Source: Conus ventricosus
Taxonomy: Eukaryota; Mollusca; Gastropoda; Neogastropoda; Conidae
Direction of reading: 5' to 3'
Length of the DNA stretch: 64,000 nucleotides
Assembly (NCBI GenBank): GCA_018398815.1
Contig: CM031607.1
Span: 89,608,136-89,672,135, forward strand
Positions 21,660-33,342 of this stretch are shown here, piece after piece; position 1 is the first letter of the stretch; the number at the start of each line of letters is the position of its first letter. A model generated the notes under the pieces. That model saw only the letters and a program-made list of their open reading frames with translations, had not been told where the DNA came from and made no database searches. The translations under genes and the position numbers were made by a program.

Positions 21660-23560
21660 AAAAGGTTAAAAAAGTTCATCCTTCATCTTTCAATCAATTT
21701 CTTTTCGCAGTTAGAACGTAAAGGGACTGTCTTTTTGGATAGTCGCATTTCTTATCCACTCTCAACTCTTACTACTTCTATTTTCTAAGTCTTGTAAAAG
21801 TCTTCTGTGGACGTCAAGATATAAAATGCCCTGTCATTGTAAAGACTCTTGGCTTCTGGGTACATGGTTTAAAGTAGTTCGTACGAAAATTCTAACATCA
21901 ATAACTTTTACAACTCTAATACCTTAAAGGCCGATAAACAACCGTTTGTCCACATAACATCCTTTTTTTTTCTTCATTAAAAAATCATAATGCCAACCAT
22001 CTGTCGTTAAAATCTCTAAAGTCTGATAGTTTGGTTTTAGAGGCCAACATAATTGCTTGGATTTCCGTTTGTAACTGAATTTTCACATCTTTACGTTTGT
22101 TGCATTTTCCCATCTTTTTGCCAAAACAGCTGTTGTTCATCATTTAAAGAAGTCTTATTCGAAGCAACATGCTTGGGTTCTAAGATCAATATTCTTCTTT
22201 AATTATGGCCCTCATAAAGAACTCTTGAAACCCAAAAATTATTCTAGGAACAGCTGTCATCTTAGTCCGGATTGTAAGTAAAACTGTAGCTCTTAATGCA
22301 CACATATTTAGTTTCTAGGTCTAACTTAGCACAAGTTTTAGATTCGATGACGCATCTTTAATCTTCTGTGGCTAGGCTAGGGTAATCGTGGTAGATCTGT
22401 ACTTCTTGTAGAAATTCTAAGTCTACTTCCAAGATTAGCACTATTGGATTATCAGCGGAACGTGACAACATACCTAACTCAGTAATAACATTATGCGGCC
22501 CTTTATCATTGTAATTGTTTAGTGATGTTGGGTCTCATGCCCTCCCACAGATTGTTGGCGTCTAATTACATTAGATATTACGTTAGTCGACAGAGCGTCT
22601 ATATATTGTTGTTGCTTTTGCATAAGGATTAGCCATGCTATTACCGCCCCTCAGCCCATCTTCAAATCACTGGAAGTGTGGTAAATAAGAAATTAAGTCA
22701 ATCCGTGATGTTGGAACTTTAAGAAGCGACACCCAAGAAAGGCTTGGGCAAGAAGAAATGTGATAGTCCAAATAGCTGTAATTGTTTCATGCATGTTAGA
22801 TCTGTAATCTGAAAGACGTCCTGCCATAAACAACACTCAGCCAATAAATATTGATCATGATAATTACCCATCGTTTGGCAGTGAAATTCTTCGCAGGCTT
22901 TCTGACGCATTCAAAGTCATAAGTCAGTTATGTCTTTACCTCAAAACTATAACAGAAAGTGCCTTTAGAGAAGCGAGTCTTCGTCAAACCTATCCCCACG
23001 ATTCATGTGTCATAAGATACTACTTTACTACCAAGAGGGTCAAATAATGTGGTAGAGATTGGAAAGTCTTGTAATGATCCTGCACCTTATCCAAACTTGC
23101 ATCAATGTTGGGGCAAGTCATAAAAGGATAAACATCAAGAGTAAAAGTCATTACTTTCCAAAACTGTGCATCTCAGTAACCCCTTATATTCAGAATCCCT
23201 GCTTGCCTGATAAATGAGAATCGTAGCCTCGTAAGTTATGAAGAATATTAGCAGTTTTCCAGGTCTTAGATCATCATTAAGTTGAAGATTACAAATTGTT
23301 TGCACGTGCCCTCTGAACTTTTCCAGTGATGTGATCTGGTCTCTTACTGTCACTCTTTTACTGTTATTGTTAGCTCTAACCGCAAATCTAACACGCGTAG
23401 ATGATTGCATAACGTTCTTGGTCTTTCAGGATCATAATAATGTCTGAAAATTCATTTCCTTGGATAACTGATTGCGAAGTTGTTTCATCTGCTCTAAAAT
23501 TCTACTACTGCTTCGGGCCTCTATAAATCTCTGGCGTGTGTGTGCCCAATCTACCTAACA
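21660..23560 (-). pseudogene. Protein-primed family B DNA polymerase of Maverick/Polinton, heavily broken
   Basis: Short minus-strand stretches appear in the correct order. ILEQMKQLRNQLSKEMNF lies near 23500. VRDQITSLEKFRGHVQ and ICNLQL (the Cys/His-rich region before the exonuclease-polymerase core) are within 23410-23135, and GNYHDQYLLAECCLWQDVFQ within 22910-22719. LRGGNSMANPYAKATTIY is near 22660-22600, ILEVDLEFLQEVQIYHDYPS near 22445-22380, MMNNSCFGKKMGKC near 22150-22085, LTSTEDFYKT near 21830-21790 and KMKDEL near 21670. Each parallels a landmark of the DNA_pol_B_2 proteins of Polintons. The frame changes many times, so it cannot be expressed as one protein. It identifies the element class. 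Confidence 0.75.
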
Positions 23561-24882
23561 ACAACAAAAGCATAAGAACAATCTATGGTGGTTAATAATT
23601 TGTTTTTAGTTACTTGGTGTAGGACCCTTAAATTCTGCGGTAAGGCGATATTCAAAGGTCAGCATATAATCCACGTTAAATGTACTCATTGCATTTTGTG
23701 TAAATTTTTAAAAACTAACTAGCCGGGGTTACTGTGAATTCGGTATCACAGTCTACAAAACTTTTACAATGTTTTTTAATACGGGCAAGCTGCTTCTATA
23801 TGGAACAACTAAACACCTTTCTCAACTTCATGTTTAGATTTATCCTTTAGGTAAAGCATACCCTCTTATTGTTCTGATTAAATACAGAATGACTCTTCCT
23901 TGTAATATCTGCAATTAATGATCCATTAATTATTCCTATGTAATACTATAAATTAAAATTCTCTTATTAACTAATTTTGATACCATTTTTATTCTTGGTA
24001 CTACCATCTTCGACATTATCATTACCATATCATACACCGTTCATTATCGCCACTAAACAATGTTCCACCACACCAAGCTGTTCGACAATCCTCTATAATC
24101 CTTCACCTTTTTCTTCTCCTCCCCTCCGTGTACAAGCCACTATTAAACTGATAATGCAACTACAATTTCAGTTGTCCCACCAACAGGGTGTAATTTCCTC
24201 TCTTTAAATACCAACACTTCCATATATCTTTATCATCGCCAATCATCGTTTTATTTATCATTGGAATCTTATTAAAAACATAATTATCATCATTATAATT
24301 TAAACTCTATTGTCTCCTATAACCAACGGCGTCTTTTCATTAATATCCATCTTTGGGGTGCTTTCCAAAATAAGTTGATCACTATCGTTTCTTCTTTTCA
24401 TTGCCTAAAGGGGTGTTTTCTTGCCCTGAAAAGACCTAAATTCAGACGCGTCGCGGTTTTTTTTTCTTTTCCTTTTTTCATATTAACCGGCGTGTTTAAC
24501 TAAAAAATTCTCTTTAAAATTTTCTTCAAAGGCATTTCGACTTTAATCCAAAAAGACTTATGCTTCACATATCTGGTGTTAAACTTTACACTATCGTACA
24601 AGTTAACACTTTTACTAATACGTTATCATGGTCTTTCTTTGTAAAGAAAATTTCCAAAATCACACGAATAATAGAAGGTCAAACTCAGAATACAAGTAAT
24701 ATGAAAGGAGTGTATCGTTGACAATTGTCATATGAACTTTAACACAATTTATTAAAACAAAAAAACAAAATAAGATTTTAAAAAACCCGAGTAATTCCTC
24801 ATAAATCGTTCAAGGCAACATCATAAAAGTATGATAGCATGTCTCACGACTCCAGAAACACGATAATGTCAAAGCACACTCT
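23561..24882. other. No recognised gene; possible right edge of copy A
   Basis: AT-rich sequence with no conserved protein and no visible partner for the left terminal repeat. The right boundary of the Maverick-like element could lie here. Confidence 0.4.
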
Positions 24883-25580
24883 CACTCGTCTCTCTCTCTC
24901 ATCATTCAAACTCTCTCTCTCCTCATCTCCTCTCCTCTCTCTCTCCCTCTCCACTCTCTTCTCTCTCTTCTCTCACTCTCTCTGCCGTGTTGTGAAGTGC
25001 GCGTGTGTTTAAAAGGGAAAAAAGTTGGGAAGAGAAGAGAGAGAAAGAGAGAGAACACTCTCTCTCTCTCTCTCTCTCTCTACTCTTCTCTGTCTCTGGT
25101 GTGCGCGCAGCGCGCAGCGCGCCGCGCGTGTGTTTGTGTGGTTGTGTTGTGTGGTGTGTGTGTGGAGTGTGTGTGTTGTGTGTGTTGGTGGTGTTGTTGT
25201 GTTCTCTCTCTCTCTCTACTCTCTCTCTCATCCATACAAAGCTCTCTACTTCTCTCTCTCTCTCTCTCTCTGTTCCTGTTGTGTGTTTGTGGGGGTTTGT
25301 GTGTGTGTTTGTTGTTTTGTTGTGTGTGTGTGTGTGTTGTTGTGGTGTGTTGTGTGTGTGTGTGGGGTGTTGTGTGTGTGTTTGTTGGTATTCGCTCACG
25401 CCTAAGCTGCGTCTGTTGTTCGTGCGTGTGTGTGCTATGTTGTCGTGCTGCGTGGCGCTGCGTGCGTGCTCGTCTCGTTGTTTGTTTGGTTGTTGTTTGG
25501 TGTGTGTTGTGTTTGTGTGTGAGTGTTGTGTGTGTGTGTGTTGATGTGTGTGTGTGTGTGTGTTGTTGGTTGTGTATTAT
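24883..25580. repeat. Mixed CT / GT low-complexity block
   Basis: Interrupted CT runs (24885-24980, 25060-25085, 25205-25270) pass into long irregular GT/GTT runs to 25580. Overlapping open frames here are low-complexity artefacts. Confidence 0.9.
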
Positions 25581-26640
25581 TAAAAAGGAACCTCGGACCG
25601 CTTTATTTACAAATGAAATTTGGTCACACTATATGTACATTTTTTCATCCTCCCATATGATTGTCATTAAAAGAAACAAAATACATCTAATATGAATTTC
25701 AATTGAAGTTCTAGTGCCTGAATATAAATGTCTATAATACAATATAAAGGAACCAATACTACTTATATCCTTATGTACTTTGTAAGGAGCTCCAAAGCTC
25801 CCTCCTTGTAGCAACGCTTGTCCTTAAACAATCACTTCTGTTTTCCGATTACAAATATCACTGTGTATCGGGTTTGATATCGAGAAATGAATGCTGGTGT
25901 AAGAGCACAAAGCATTCATTATTGATACATCACAACTGCTATGCTATGCTGTAGATAACAGATAATGCCAAGATATTCTGTGCTAAATAGTCTACATTGT
26001 CGCAACTGTAACTTTGACGTTGCAGGCTCATATAGCCAATGGATTTTGTTTAGATACGTGAATGTGTCATCAAAACACAGACTATAGAGTGTTGAGGTAT
26101 ATTGATAGAGAATTCATAGACGGGAATAATCTTAGCTTCCTTAAGAATATTAGGAATATAGCTTTTGTCAATACAGAGATTGCACAAATGAATTAAGGAG
26201 TCATGAGAATAGGAGTACAAAGTTTGAGAATCTTACCATCTAAATCACCAAGAGCATGTGTGCCTGTCTGCTTGAGGTGAATAAGATGAACATACACGTT
26301 ATACTCTCTAAAAGAAGAAACGTTAGCTTCCGATGTGATATTTTAGAATAGCAAAATTCTTTTAAGCAATTCAATATCATTAAAGGAAGAGTGATCATTT
26401 GTTATGACTGAGGAAAATATGGAAGAAAAATATTAATTTAAATCATCCGCAGAAATGCCTTTGATAGAGGCCGACTTGATATCGACTATTTTTTGCGAGA
26501 ATCGTCACAGCTTTCCAAATTAATTTAGAATTATTAGATCTTTCCAAAACACTTTGGTTTTTCTTTGTTGTTGTTGCTTTTTTTTTATAATGTTTTTCTT
26601 TTCTTTTGATGAAATGTCTTTCACGCATGACATTTTGATA
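25581..26640. other. No recognised feature
   Basis: Moderately AT-rich non-coding sequence. I see no protein family, RNA gene or repeat shared with the rest of the window. Confidence 0.5.
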
Positions 26641-26647
26641 CCGTCAA

Positions 26648-26828
<181 letters not shown>

Positions 26829-26869
26829 TTGTGGTGGAGGAAGTATCAGAGGAAGAAGAGAAAATAAGA

Positions 26870-26980
26870 CTTAAACAAATGTTAGTGAACCGCCCAGAGA
26901 AACGTGGACAAACGAGTCACAAGACTCTTGTGACTTGTTTGTTCACGTTTCTCTGGGCGGTTCGCTAACATTTATTTAAG
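26870..26980 (+). repeat. 54-bp-arm near-perfect hairpin
   Basis: Arms 26870-26923 and 26927-26980 are inverted copies with a 3-base loop. Only four positions differ. Three of these become G:U pairs in a plus-strand RNA; the fourth is a C/A mismatch. It could be a small MITE or a hairpin-RNA source. It follows the GT/GA tract within 50 bases. Confidence 0.8.
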
Positions 26981-27140
26981 ATTTGTTTAGATTTCCGCCT
27001 GCAGTGGTCTCACTTTGCAACAAGAAAATAAGGGTCTGGTGTGTGCACCTTACGTCTTCAGAAAATAGTATTCAGTGATTGCAGCAGGAACACTTCATAT
27101 CAATGCTATGAGAAATATGAAAGCGAGGCCTCATTCCAAC

Positions 27141-27153
27141 CCTCTCTCTCTCT

Positions 27154-27235
<82 letters not shown>

Positions 27236-27239
27236 CACA

Positions 27240-27331
<92 letters not shown>

Positions 27332-27336
27332 ACACA
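27141..27336. repeat. CT then CA microsatellite
   Basis: CT runs (27141-27226) followed by CA runs (27227-27336). Confidence 0.95.
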
Positions 27337-27654
27337 CTGTCTAGCTCCTGCCTCCTTTCCTCCACTCTTCCACTCTAGGAACAAAACGTCTAAGATTTGC
27401 ACTCTGTAAACTGGTGATCTCTATAACGCGCTTAATTTTGTTGCGCTTTTTTCTTCTTCTTTTTTTTCAACTAACCTTAATACAGCTGTTTTCGTGGGCG
27501 TCCATGTTCCTATTTTTCCGACCTTTTCTCTTTTTTTCAAAATTTATTCTTTTTGTACTCCCAGTTCATAAAAAGCAGGGAGTACTTTAGAATGGGAATG
27601 AAGAAATGCTGTCTTGTGTCTGTGTGTCTGTCCGTCCGTCCATGGTCAAATGTG

Positions 27655-28291
27655 TTCCACTCCCTCCAGACAAAACTACTGGGCCGATCTTTCTGAAAAT
27701 TTGTAGGTATGTTCATTATAGGTCATGGGTGATGGCCGATGTTTCAGTTTACCATATATACCGTTAGTAACGGCTCCAACGGCCTGTAACGGTTTTTCTT
27801 CTTTATGGAATATCTCAGAAAGTACTTGGCCGATCTTTGTGAAGATTAGCAGGCATGTTCATTATGGGCCAAGGATGATGCCCGATGTTTTAATTTTACT
27901 AACGGCTGTAACAGCCTGTAACGGTTTTTTCCTCTTTACAGAATATATCCAAAAGTGCTTGGCGATCTTTCTGAACATTGGTAGGTATGTTCATTATGGG
28001 TCCCGGATGATGCCCGATGATTTCATTTACCGTTACAACCGTTACTAACGGCTGTAAACGGTCTGTAACGGTTTTTTCTTTTTATGGAATATCTCAGAAA
28101 GTACTTGACCGATCTTTGTGAAAATAAGCAGTGTGTTCATTATGGGTATCGGATGATGCCCGATCTTTAGTTTACCCTGTTATAGCGTTACTAGCTGTAA
28201 CAGCCTGTAACGGTTTTTCTTTTTTATAGAATAATCCAATCTTGGCGATCCTCTGAACATGTAGGGATTCATTATGGGCCCGGATATGCCC
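27655..28291. repeat. Satellite array, alternating 146/132-bp units
   Basis: The landmark gttcattat recurs at 27711, 27857, 27989, 28135 and about 28267, with spacings of 146, 132, 146 and about 132. This implies a two-unit higher-order repeat of about 278 bp. Each unit holds cgatctttctgaa or cgatctttgtgaa, gatgcccgat and taacggtttttt. The array runs into the assembly gap. Confidence 0.85.
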
Positions 28292-29291
28292 NNNNNNNNN
28301 NNNNNNNNNNNNNNNNNNNNNNNNNNNNNNNNNNNNNNNNNNNNNNNNNNNNNNNNNNNNNNNNNNNNNNNNNNNNNNNNNNNNNNNNNNNNNNNNNNNN
28401 NNNNNNNNNNNNNNNNNNNNNNNNNNNNNNNNNNNNNNNNNNNNNNNNNNNNNNNNNNNNNNNNNNNNNNNNNNNNNNNNNNNNNNNNNNNNNNNNNNNN
28501 NNNNNNNNNNNNNNNNNNNNNNNNNNNNNNNNNNNNNNNNNNNNNNNNNNNNNNNNNNNNNNNNNNNNNNNNNNNNNNNNNNNNNNNNNNNNNNNNNNNN
28601 NNNNNNNNNNNNNNNNNNNNNNNNNNNNNNNNNNNNNNNNNNNNNNNNNNNNNNNNNNNNNNNNNNNNNNNNNNNNNNNNNNNNNNNNNNNNNNNNNNNN
28701 NNNNNNNNNNNNNNNNNNNNNNNNNNNNNNNNNNNNNNNNNNNNNNNNNNNNNNNNNNNNNNNNNNNNNNNNNNNNNNNNNNNNNNNNNNNNNNNNNNNN
28801 NNNNNNNNNNNNNNNNNNNNNNNNNNNNNNNNNNNNNNNNNNNNNNNNNNNNNNNNNNNNNNNNNNNNNNNNNNNNNNNNNNNNNNNNNNNNNNNNNNNN
28901 NNNNNNNNNNNNNNNNNNNNNNNNNNNNNNNNNNNNNNNNNNNNNNNNNNNNNNNNNNNNNNNNNNNNNNNNNNNNNNNNNNNNNNNNNNNNNNNNNNNN
29001 NNNNNNNNNNNNNNNNNNNNNNNNNNNNNNNNNNNNNNNNNNNNNNNNNNNNNNNNNNNNNNNNNNNNNNNNNNNNNNNNNNNNNNNNNNNNNNNNNNNN
29101 NNNNNNNNNNNNNNNNNNNNNNNNNNNNNNNNNNNNNNNNNNNNNNNNNNNNNNNNNNNNNNNNNNNNNNNNNNNNNNNNNNNNNNNNNNNNNNNNNNNN
29201 NNNNNNNNNNNNNNNNNNNNNNNNNNNNNNNNNNNNNNNNNNNNNNNNNNNNNNNNNNNNNNNNNNNNNNNNNNNNNNNNNNNNNNNNNNN
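28292..29291. other. Assembly gap, 1000 N
   Basis: Exactly 1000 N, a conventional unknown-size gap, placed inside or at the edge of the satellite array. Frames drawn across it are meaningless. Confidence 1.
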
Positions 29292-29740
29292 TTCTTGTCA
29301 AACATATTCCCGAATACTATTCAAAACCATAAACAAAAAACAAGCTGTAAAGAAAATGAAATATTATAACTTAACAACACTAAGTCTTCAACTTACCCGG
29401 GCCTCTCTCTTCCCAGGACTTACTAGCGTCTTACGCTCTCTGGGTCTGTCACAGCAACAGCGCACGCTCTCTCTCTCGGTCTGTCACAGCAACAGCTAAA
29501 CATCGACCGGCCACACATACAAACTTCAAGCTCACCCTTATAAAAACTGCACGAGATCCATGCATCTCCCCTCTAAAACCTGTGCACGGCTACACACATG
29601 CTGCACAGCATATCAAACTTTATACAAGTTTGGGTGCGCTTATACACTGCAATAAAATAAATGCACCTCTATTTCTATACTAAACACACATTAAATGAAA
29701 ACCTAATAAAAATATTAAAACTTTTCTTTACATCTACCAC
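29292..29740. other. No gene; small local duplication
   Basis: Non-coding. The phrase ctgtcacagcaacag appears twice (about 29447 and 29482). Confidence 0.5.
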
Positions 29741-30240
29741 TGCAGATATGAATGCTTATCTCCCCCTATATATTTCAATCTAACAAAAGAGCAAGCTTTG
29801 TATATAATTGAATATTTCTTTGCAGTCATTGCAACACCAACTGCTCTGAAAGTTGCTGGAGCAACACCATACAACAATTTTTTCTAAAAAATGCAATTTA
29901 TGCTCCACAGAAAAATGGTTTAATTATGAAAAACCACATCTAGCAACTCTGAATACAAAAGTAAAAATAGTAAACAATTGCGGGCACAAATGGAAATCTT
30001 TGTTAGCACACTCCATCTGAACAACCCCAACAAGAACCACAACCACACGTGCAGCGAATGAGATTAAATCACACATGCAGAAAGGGAATCAGGTCCCGAA
30101 AACGCTATAAAGAATGACAGCGTCCCCAAAATGATACCCTAAAGAGAGCAAGATGCAAGAGGCTCGAACAGCTTGTTAATTTTAGCACTTCATTTTAGAA
30201 ATATTTTTAACAGATGTTGCTCCCTAGACGTTTGAGCTCT
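29741..30240 (+). mobile_element. Family 3 repeat tail joined to a PLE 3' fragment
   Basis: 29741-29870 matches the end and start of the 630-bp family (ctgcagatatgaatgc, then gcagtcattgcaacacc). From about 29870 the plus strand encodes a PLE endonuclease C-terminus (EKWFNYEKPHLATLNTKVKI, NNCGHKWKSLLAHS) ending in a stop near 30018. A terminal region with a decayed hammerhead-like segment follows near 30140-30175. The joined repeats suggest one inserted in the other, or a shared 3' end. Confidence 0.6.
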
Positions 30241-30289
30241 TTGGGACATTTTATATATATATATAAAAAATTTCCCAAAGGGAAAATTA

Positions 30290-30770
30290 CTGAGCACCAT
30301 TCCAGCAACTTACAGAGCACTTGGTGTTGCAATGACTGAAAGAAATATTGAATTATAAACAAAGCTTGCTCTTATGTCTTAGATTGAAGAAACAGGGGAT
30401 ATAAGCATTCATATCTGCAGTGGTAGTTATACTGCCTAACTAACAGTATGTGCTCAAGTGGGGGGATGGGGAAAAAATAAAATAAATGCTTCTTAGGTGG
30501 CAGCTTTGGTTTGGTTTTTTGAAAACTCAACAAACATACTACGGTATTGCACACCAGCCTTTTCGGGGATAGCATTCGTTTTAAAAACCCGAAAAGGCAG
30601 AGGAGTCAAATTACCACTTTCCGCGGTCACTGAGGAGAAAAAACCCAGGTTTCGAAATATCGTATATGACCAGATTATGTGTTTGTGAGTTTCCTCCCAT
30701 TGGAGATAATAAACTTGCTGAAGGCTAAATTTTGAGAAGCATTTATTTTTTTTTTCCCCATCCACCCACT
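30290..30770. mobile_element. Family 3 repeat, rearranged (minus part then plus part)
   Basis: 30290-30485 matches the minus-orientation end of the 630-bp family. At about 30486 it switches to plus-orientation sequence (ttggttttttgaaaactcaac...) carrying the ribozyme and ending at gagaagcatttatt. This fold-back join lies within one family. Confidence 0.65.
30625..30671 (+). ncRNA. Hammerhead ribozyme, family 3 (third copy)
   Basis: Stem I GGUCA/UGACC, CUGAGGA, a stem II starting GAAA and closing UUUC, GAAA and stem III UAUCGUA (one base shorter than at 8602-8648), with cleavage base A. Core bases intact. Confidence 0.7.
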
Positions 30771-30778
30771 GAGCATAG

Positions 30779-31000
30779 ATAGATAGATAGATAGATAGAT
30801 ACATACATACATACATACTACATACATACAACATACAAAACATACATACATACATACATACATAGATATAGAAATATTTTTAGAGAGGTGAGAGAGAAAA
30901 CAGAAAGAGAGAGAGAGAGCCATACATGTAGATGGGTAGATAGATAATAGATAGATAATAGATAGATATGTAGTAATAGATAAATTATAATAGACAGACA
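30779..31000. repeat. GATA / CATA tetranucleotide microsatellite
   Basis: GATA repeats, CATA repeats, an AG run and further GATA-like repeats. Confidence 0.9.
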
Positions 31001-31192
31001 GACAACTATCACACTCAGCTGTATTTGCCGTAGTGTACTGACATTATGAGTAGGAAATACAGTATGTACTACCTGGATAGTTTGTAATTCTTGCATCGCT
31101 CCATACGTCCTGGCAGACATTCTGACTTGATACATTCCTTTGAAAATATTGATCGAGTTCAGATTATTTTCACAGGGGATACAAACTTGAAT

Positions 31193-31232
<40 letters not shown>
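31193..31232. repeat. GT microsatellite
   Basis: About 40 bases of GT. Confidence 0.95.
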
Positions 31233-31236
<4 letters not shown>

Positions 31237-31515
31237 TCTTTCACACATTGTATTTTGCTAGAGACAGGCTGGAAAGGTAGATGTGAAGGTGATAATGGGA
31301 TGTAGGGAGTAATTACAGTGTTGAGATAATCATTTTGCTTGGATGTCAGAACTTTTATATAATATCATTTAAGGGCATCATACATAATTATCATTTTCGT
31401 ATTCATTGTCATCATCTTTATTGAATTATTACTATGTTATTTTTGCTTTGCCTCTTTGAACAAGTCTTGCTTTTTTAACACTTCAAGCATTTTTCTTCCT
31501 GTTCCTTGCAGTGGC

Positions 31516-32420
31516 CTATCCCTTTTTAACGGCCCACAATAGAAAAGGGTGGGTTGACTGCTGAACTGAATGGTAACACAAACACAACCTGAGATCGTAG
31601 ATCTTATTGAAAACTGTCACACCTTGAGAACTGAATATCATAACCATTGCAAATACAATCCAGCAAACAGCATCGGTAACAGCCACACTCGTCGTCACTT
31701 GGACTGCAGAATACACTGATCGTAATGTTGAACTAAGTGCTATTCTGTGCTCTGGCATTCTCCAATAAAGACAGTTGGGCCATCACAATAGTCAAGGACA
31801 ACATGAAGTTGACTGTCGCTATAACGTTCAGCCATCTGGTACTGTGATAAGAATGACTGACATCAAATGATGTCAACGACATAAACCAGACTGACCCGTG
31901 AGGCCCCAGTGTGACATACCGGGAAGAAGTGGAATCAGTGCCAACAAGATTCCTACAGTCCACTTTACTGCGTACACTATGAAGCTGAAACACGCATTGC
32001 ATCTGAACAAAGCCTCTGGGAAATAAACAACAACCGCGTGTTTTAAAGTGATGAGCGAGATGGTCGACACTGACACTACAATAGACAAACAGAAAAGAAA
32101 TCCTGGAGTTTGCATGTTAAACTCTTAGCCCATGGTGTTCAATTTGCATGTAGTTTCCGAGATAAAAGTTGTCTGCTACCAAAACAAAACGACATGGGCC
32201 GCCAGGGCAAATATCAGCAAACTGCAGGTGTGCAAACTGTCAGTATGAAATATTTTCCTACATTTGCTTACTGCTACAGAAGTAAATAAGCAAAGCAAAT
32301 TCCAACCATGGCCAAGGCAGCATTTTTCCCAAACAGAATCGGTAAAGTTCAGTTGTTAGCAGCCTTGTACATGACGGGGTACAGTACTGGGGCCACACAC
32401 TTACTTGTGTAGGGGGAAGT
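31516..32420 (-). pseudogene. 7TM exon of a GRL101-like (LDLa/LRR) GPCR, frameshifted
   Basis: A rhodopsin-like seven-helix domain in order on the minus strand. TM1 is near 32340 (AALAMVGICFAYLLL), TM2 near 32220 (SLLIFALAAHVVLF) and TM3 at 32115-32020 (GFLFCLSIVVSVSTISLITL). TM4 with WTVGILLALIPLLPG ends near 31900. TM5 is at 31850-31770 (RWLNVIATVNFMLSLTIVMA), TM6 holds TDAVCWIVFAMVMIF, and TM7 near 31570 reads VVFVLPFSSAVNP in a shifted frame. CW in TM6 and the NP of TM7 are family hallmarks. At least four frame changes occur. They may be consensus errors rather than decay, since the domain order is complete. It would be a plasma-membrane receptor. Confidence 0.7.
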
Positions 32421-32714
32421 AGTTTTTGCAGCACAATCTGTAATTGGACGAAGAAATGTCTTGTTTAAATTTAGTTGACAATGAAAAGAGATCAAAGGGA
32501 AAACTGGGAACAGCATTTCCTGTAATATCCACTTTTTCAGGTGTGGAACTGCTTTAAAACCTGTCAGTCCAATGATTTCAATGTTTCAAAAGGATACATT
32601 AAGGAATTGCACTTGACGAAAATATGGATATACTGTGTTATAAAAAACATTGAAACGGTTTTAGTATATCCACCCGTTTCGCGTGTGAAAAAACGAGCTT
32701 GTCTTTTTACTTAC

Positions 32715-32831
32715 CATATTGCCCAAGAGGGTTGTTTCCTATCAGAATACTGTCTAAATTTTGCAGCTTTTGAAAAACATCCAGATCGATAGATTTTATG
32801 TAGTTTTTAGCGAGTGATATGCTTCAGGTTT
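32715..32831 (-). CDS. Leucine-rich-repeat exon of the LDLa/LRR GPCR
   Basis: Minus-strand exon bounded by a pyrimidine-rich acceptor (tttttaactttag) and a canonical donor GTAAGT at 32714-32709. It encodes LAKNYIKSIDLDVFQKLQNL followed by DSILIGNNPLGQY, a clear LRR consensus (L..N.i..i....F..L..L..L.i..NpL). LRRs between LDLa repeats and 7TM match the GRL101/type C LGR layout. One base seems missing or extra near the acceptor. Confidence 0.65.
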
Positions 32832-33104
32832 CTAAAGTTAAAAAGTGAAAATATGGAGGGAACATTCAGACAGAACCAAATGAACAAGGTGTATATTCTT
32901 TAAAGAAATCATCGGCGTCATTCCTGAACCTGTTTGCATCCACGTACCTTAATTGTTTTGAAAAGGTCAGAACGAAATGGTTTGTTACATAGGAAAACAT
33001 GACCTTGGCACAGACAAGACACTGGACAGGTCATACTACAAAACATTTCATCATCCCCCGTGGACACTGACCCCAGCCATCACAGAGATGATTCCATGCA
33101 CACA

Positions 33105-33260
33105 GACCCTGGAAACTCGACATCGGTGAAATCAGGGCACGTTATCGTCCCACAGTCTTGTTCGTCTTCTCCATACACACAGTCAGAAAACCCATTGCAC
33201 CGAGTGTAGACAGGCAGGCAATACAGCCACTCGTTCTGCACTGAAAATGACTGGGAGGGG
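33105..33260 (-). CDS. LDL-receptor class A repeat exon
   Basis: The minus strand encodes [20 protein letters not shown] followed by QDC. This carries the LDLa signature: RCNG, DC and an acidic D/E cluster with the final Cys for calcium binding. A ligand-binding role in the receptor ectodomain is expected from the family. Exact exon ends not resolved. Confidence 0.65.
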
Positions 33261-33342
33261 AAGAGTCATGCCCTGTCATCACCTGCTGAGTGAAGTAGCC
33301 AGCTCCATCCAGATTGTATAAAAGCGTTGTTTCTGTCCCCTG

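Noticed and set aside
24923..25695. Overlapping long open frames rich in Ser/Leu/Val/Cys/Arg-Glu
   Set aside because: Low-complexity CT and GT tracts lack stop codons; several frames are open at once, so none is evidence of a gene.
28172..29332. Apparent long open frames of about 350-377 codons
   Set aside because: They consist almost entirely of N from the assembly gap.
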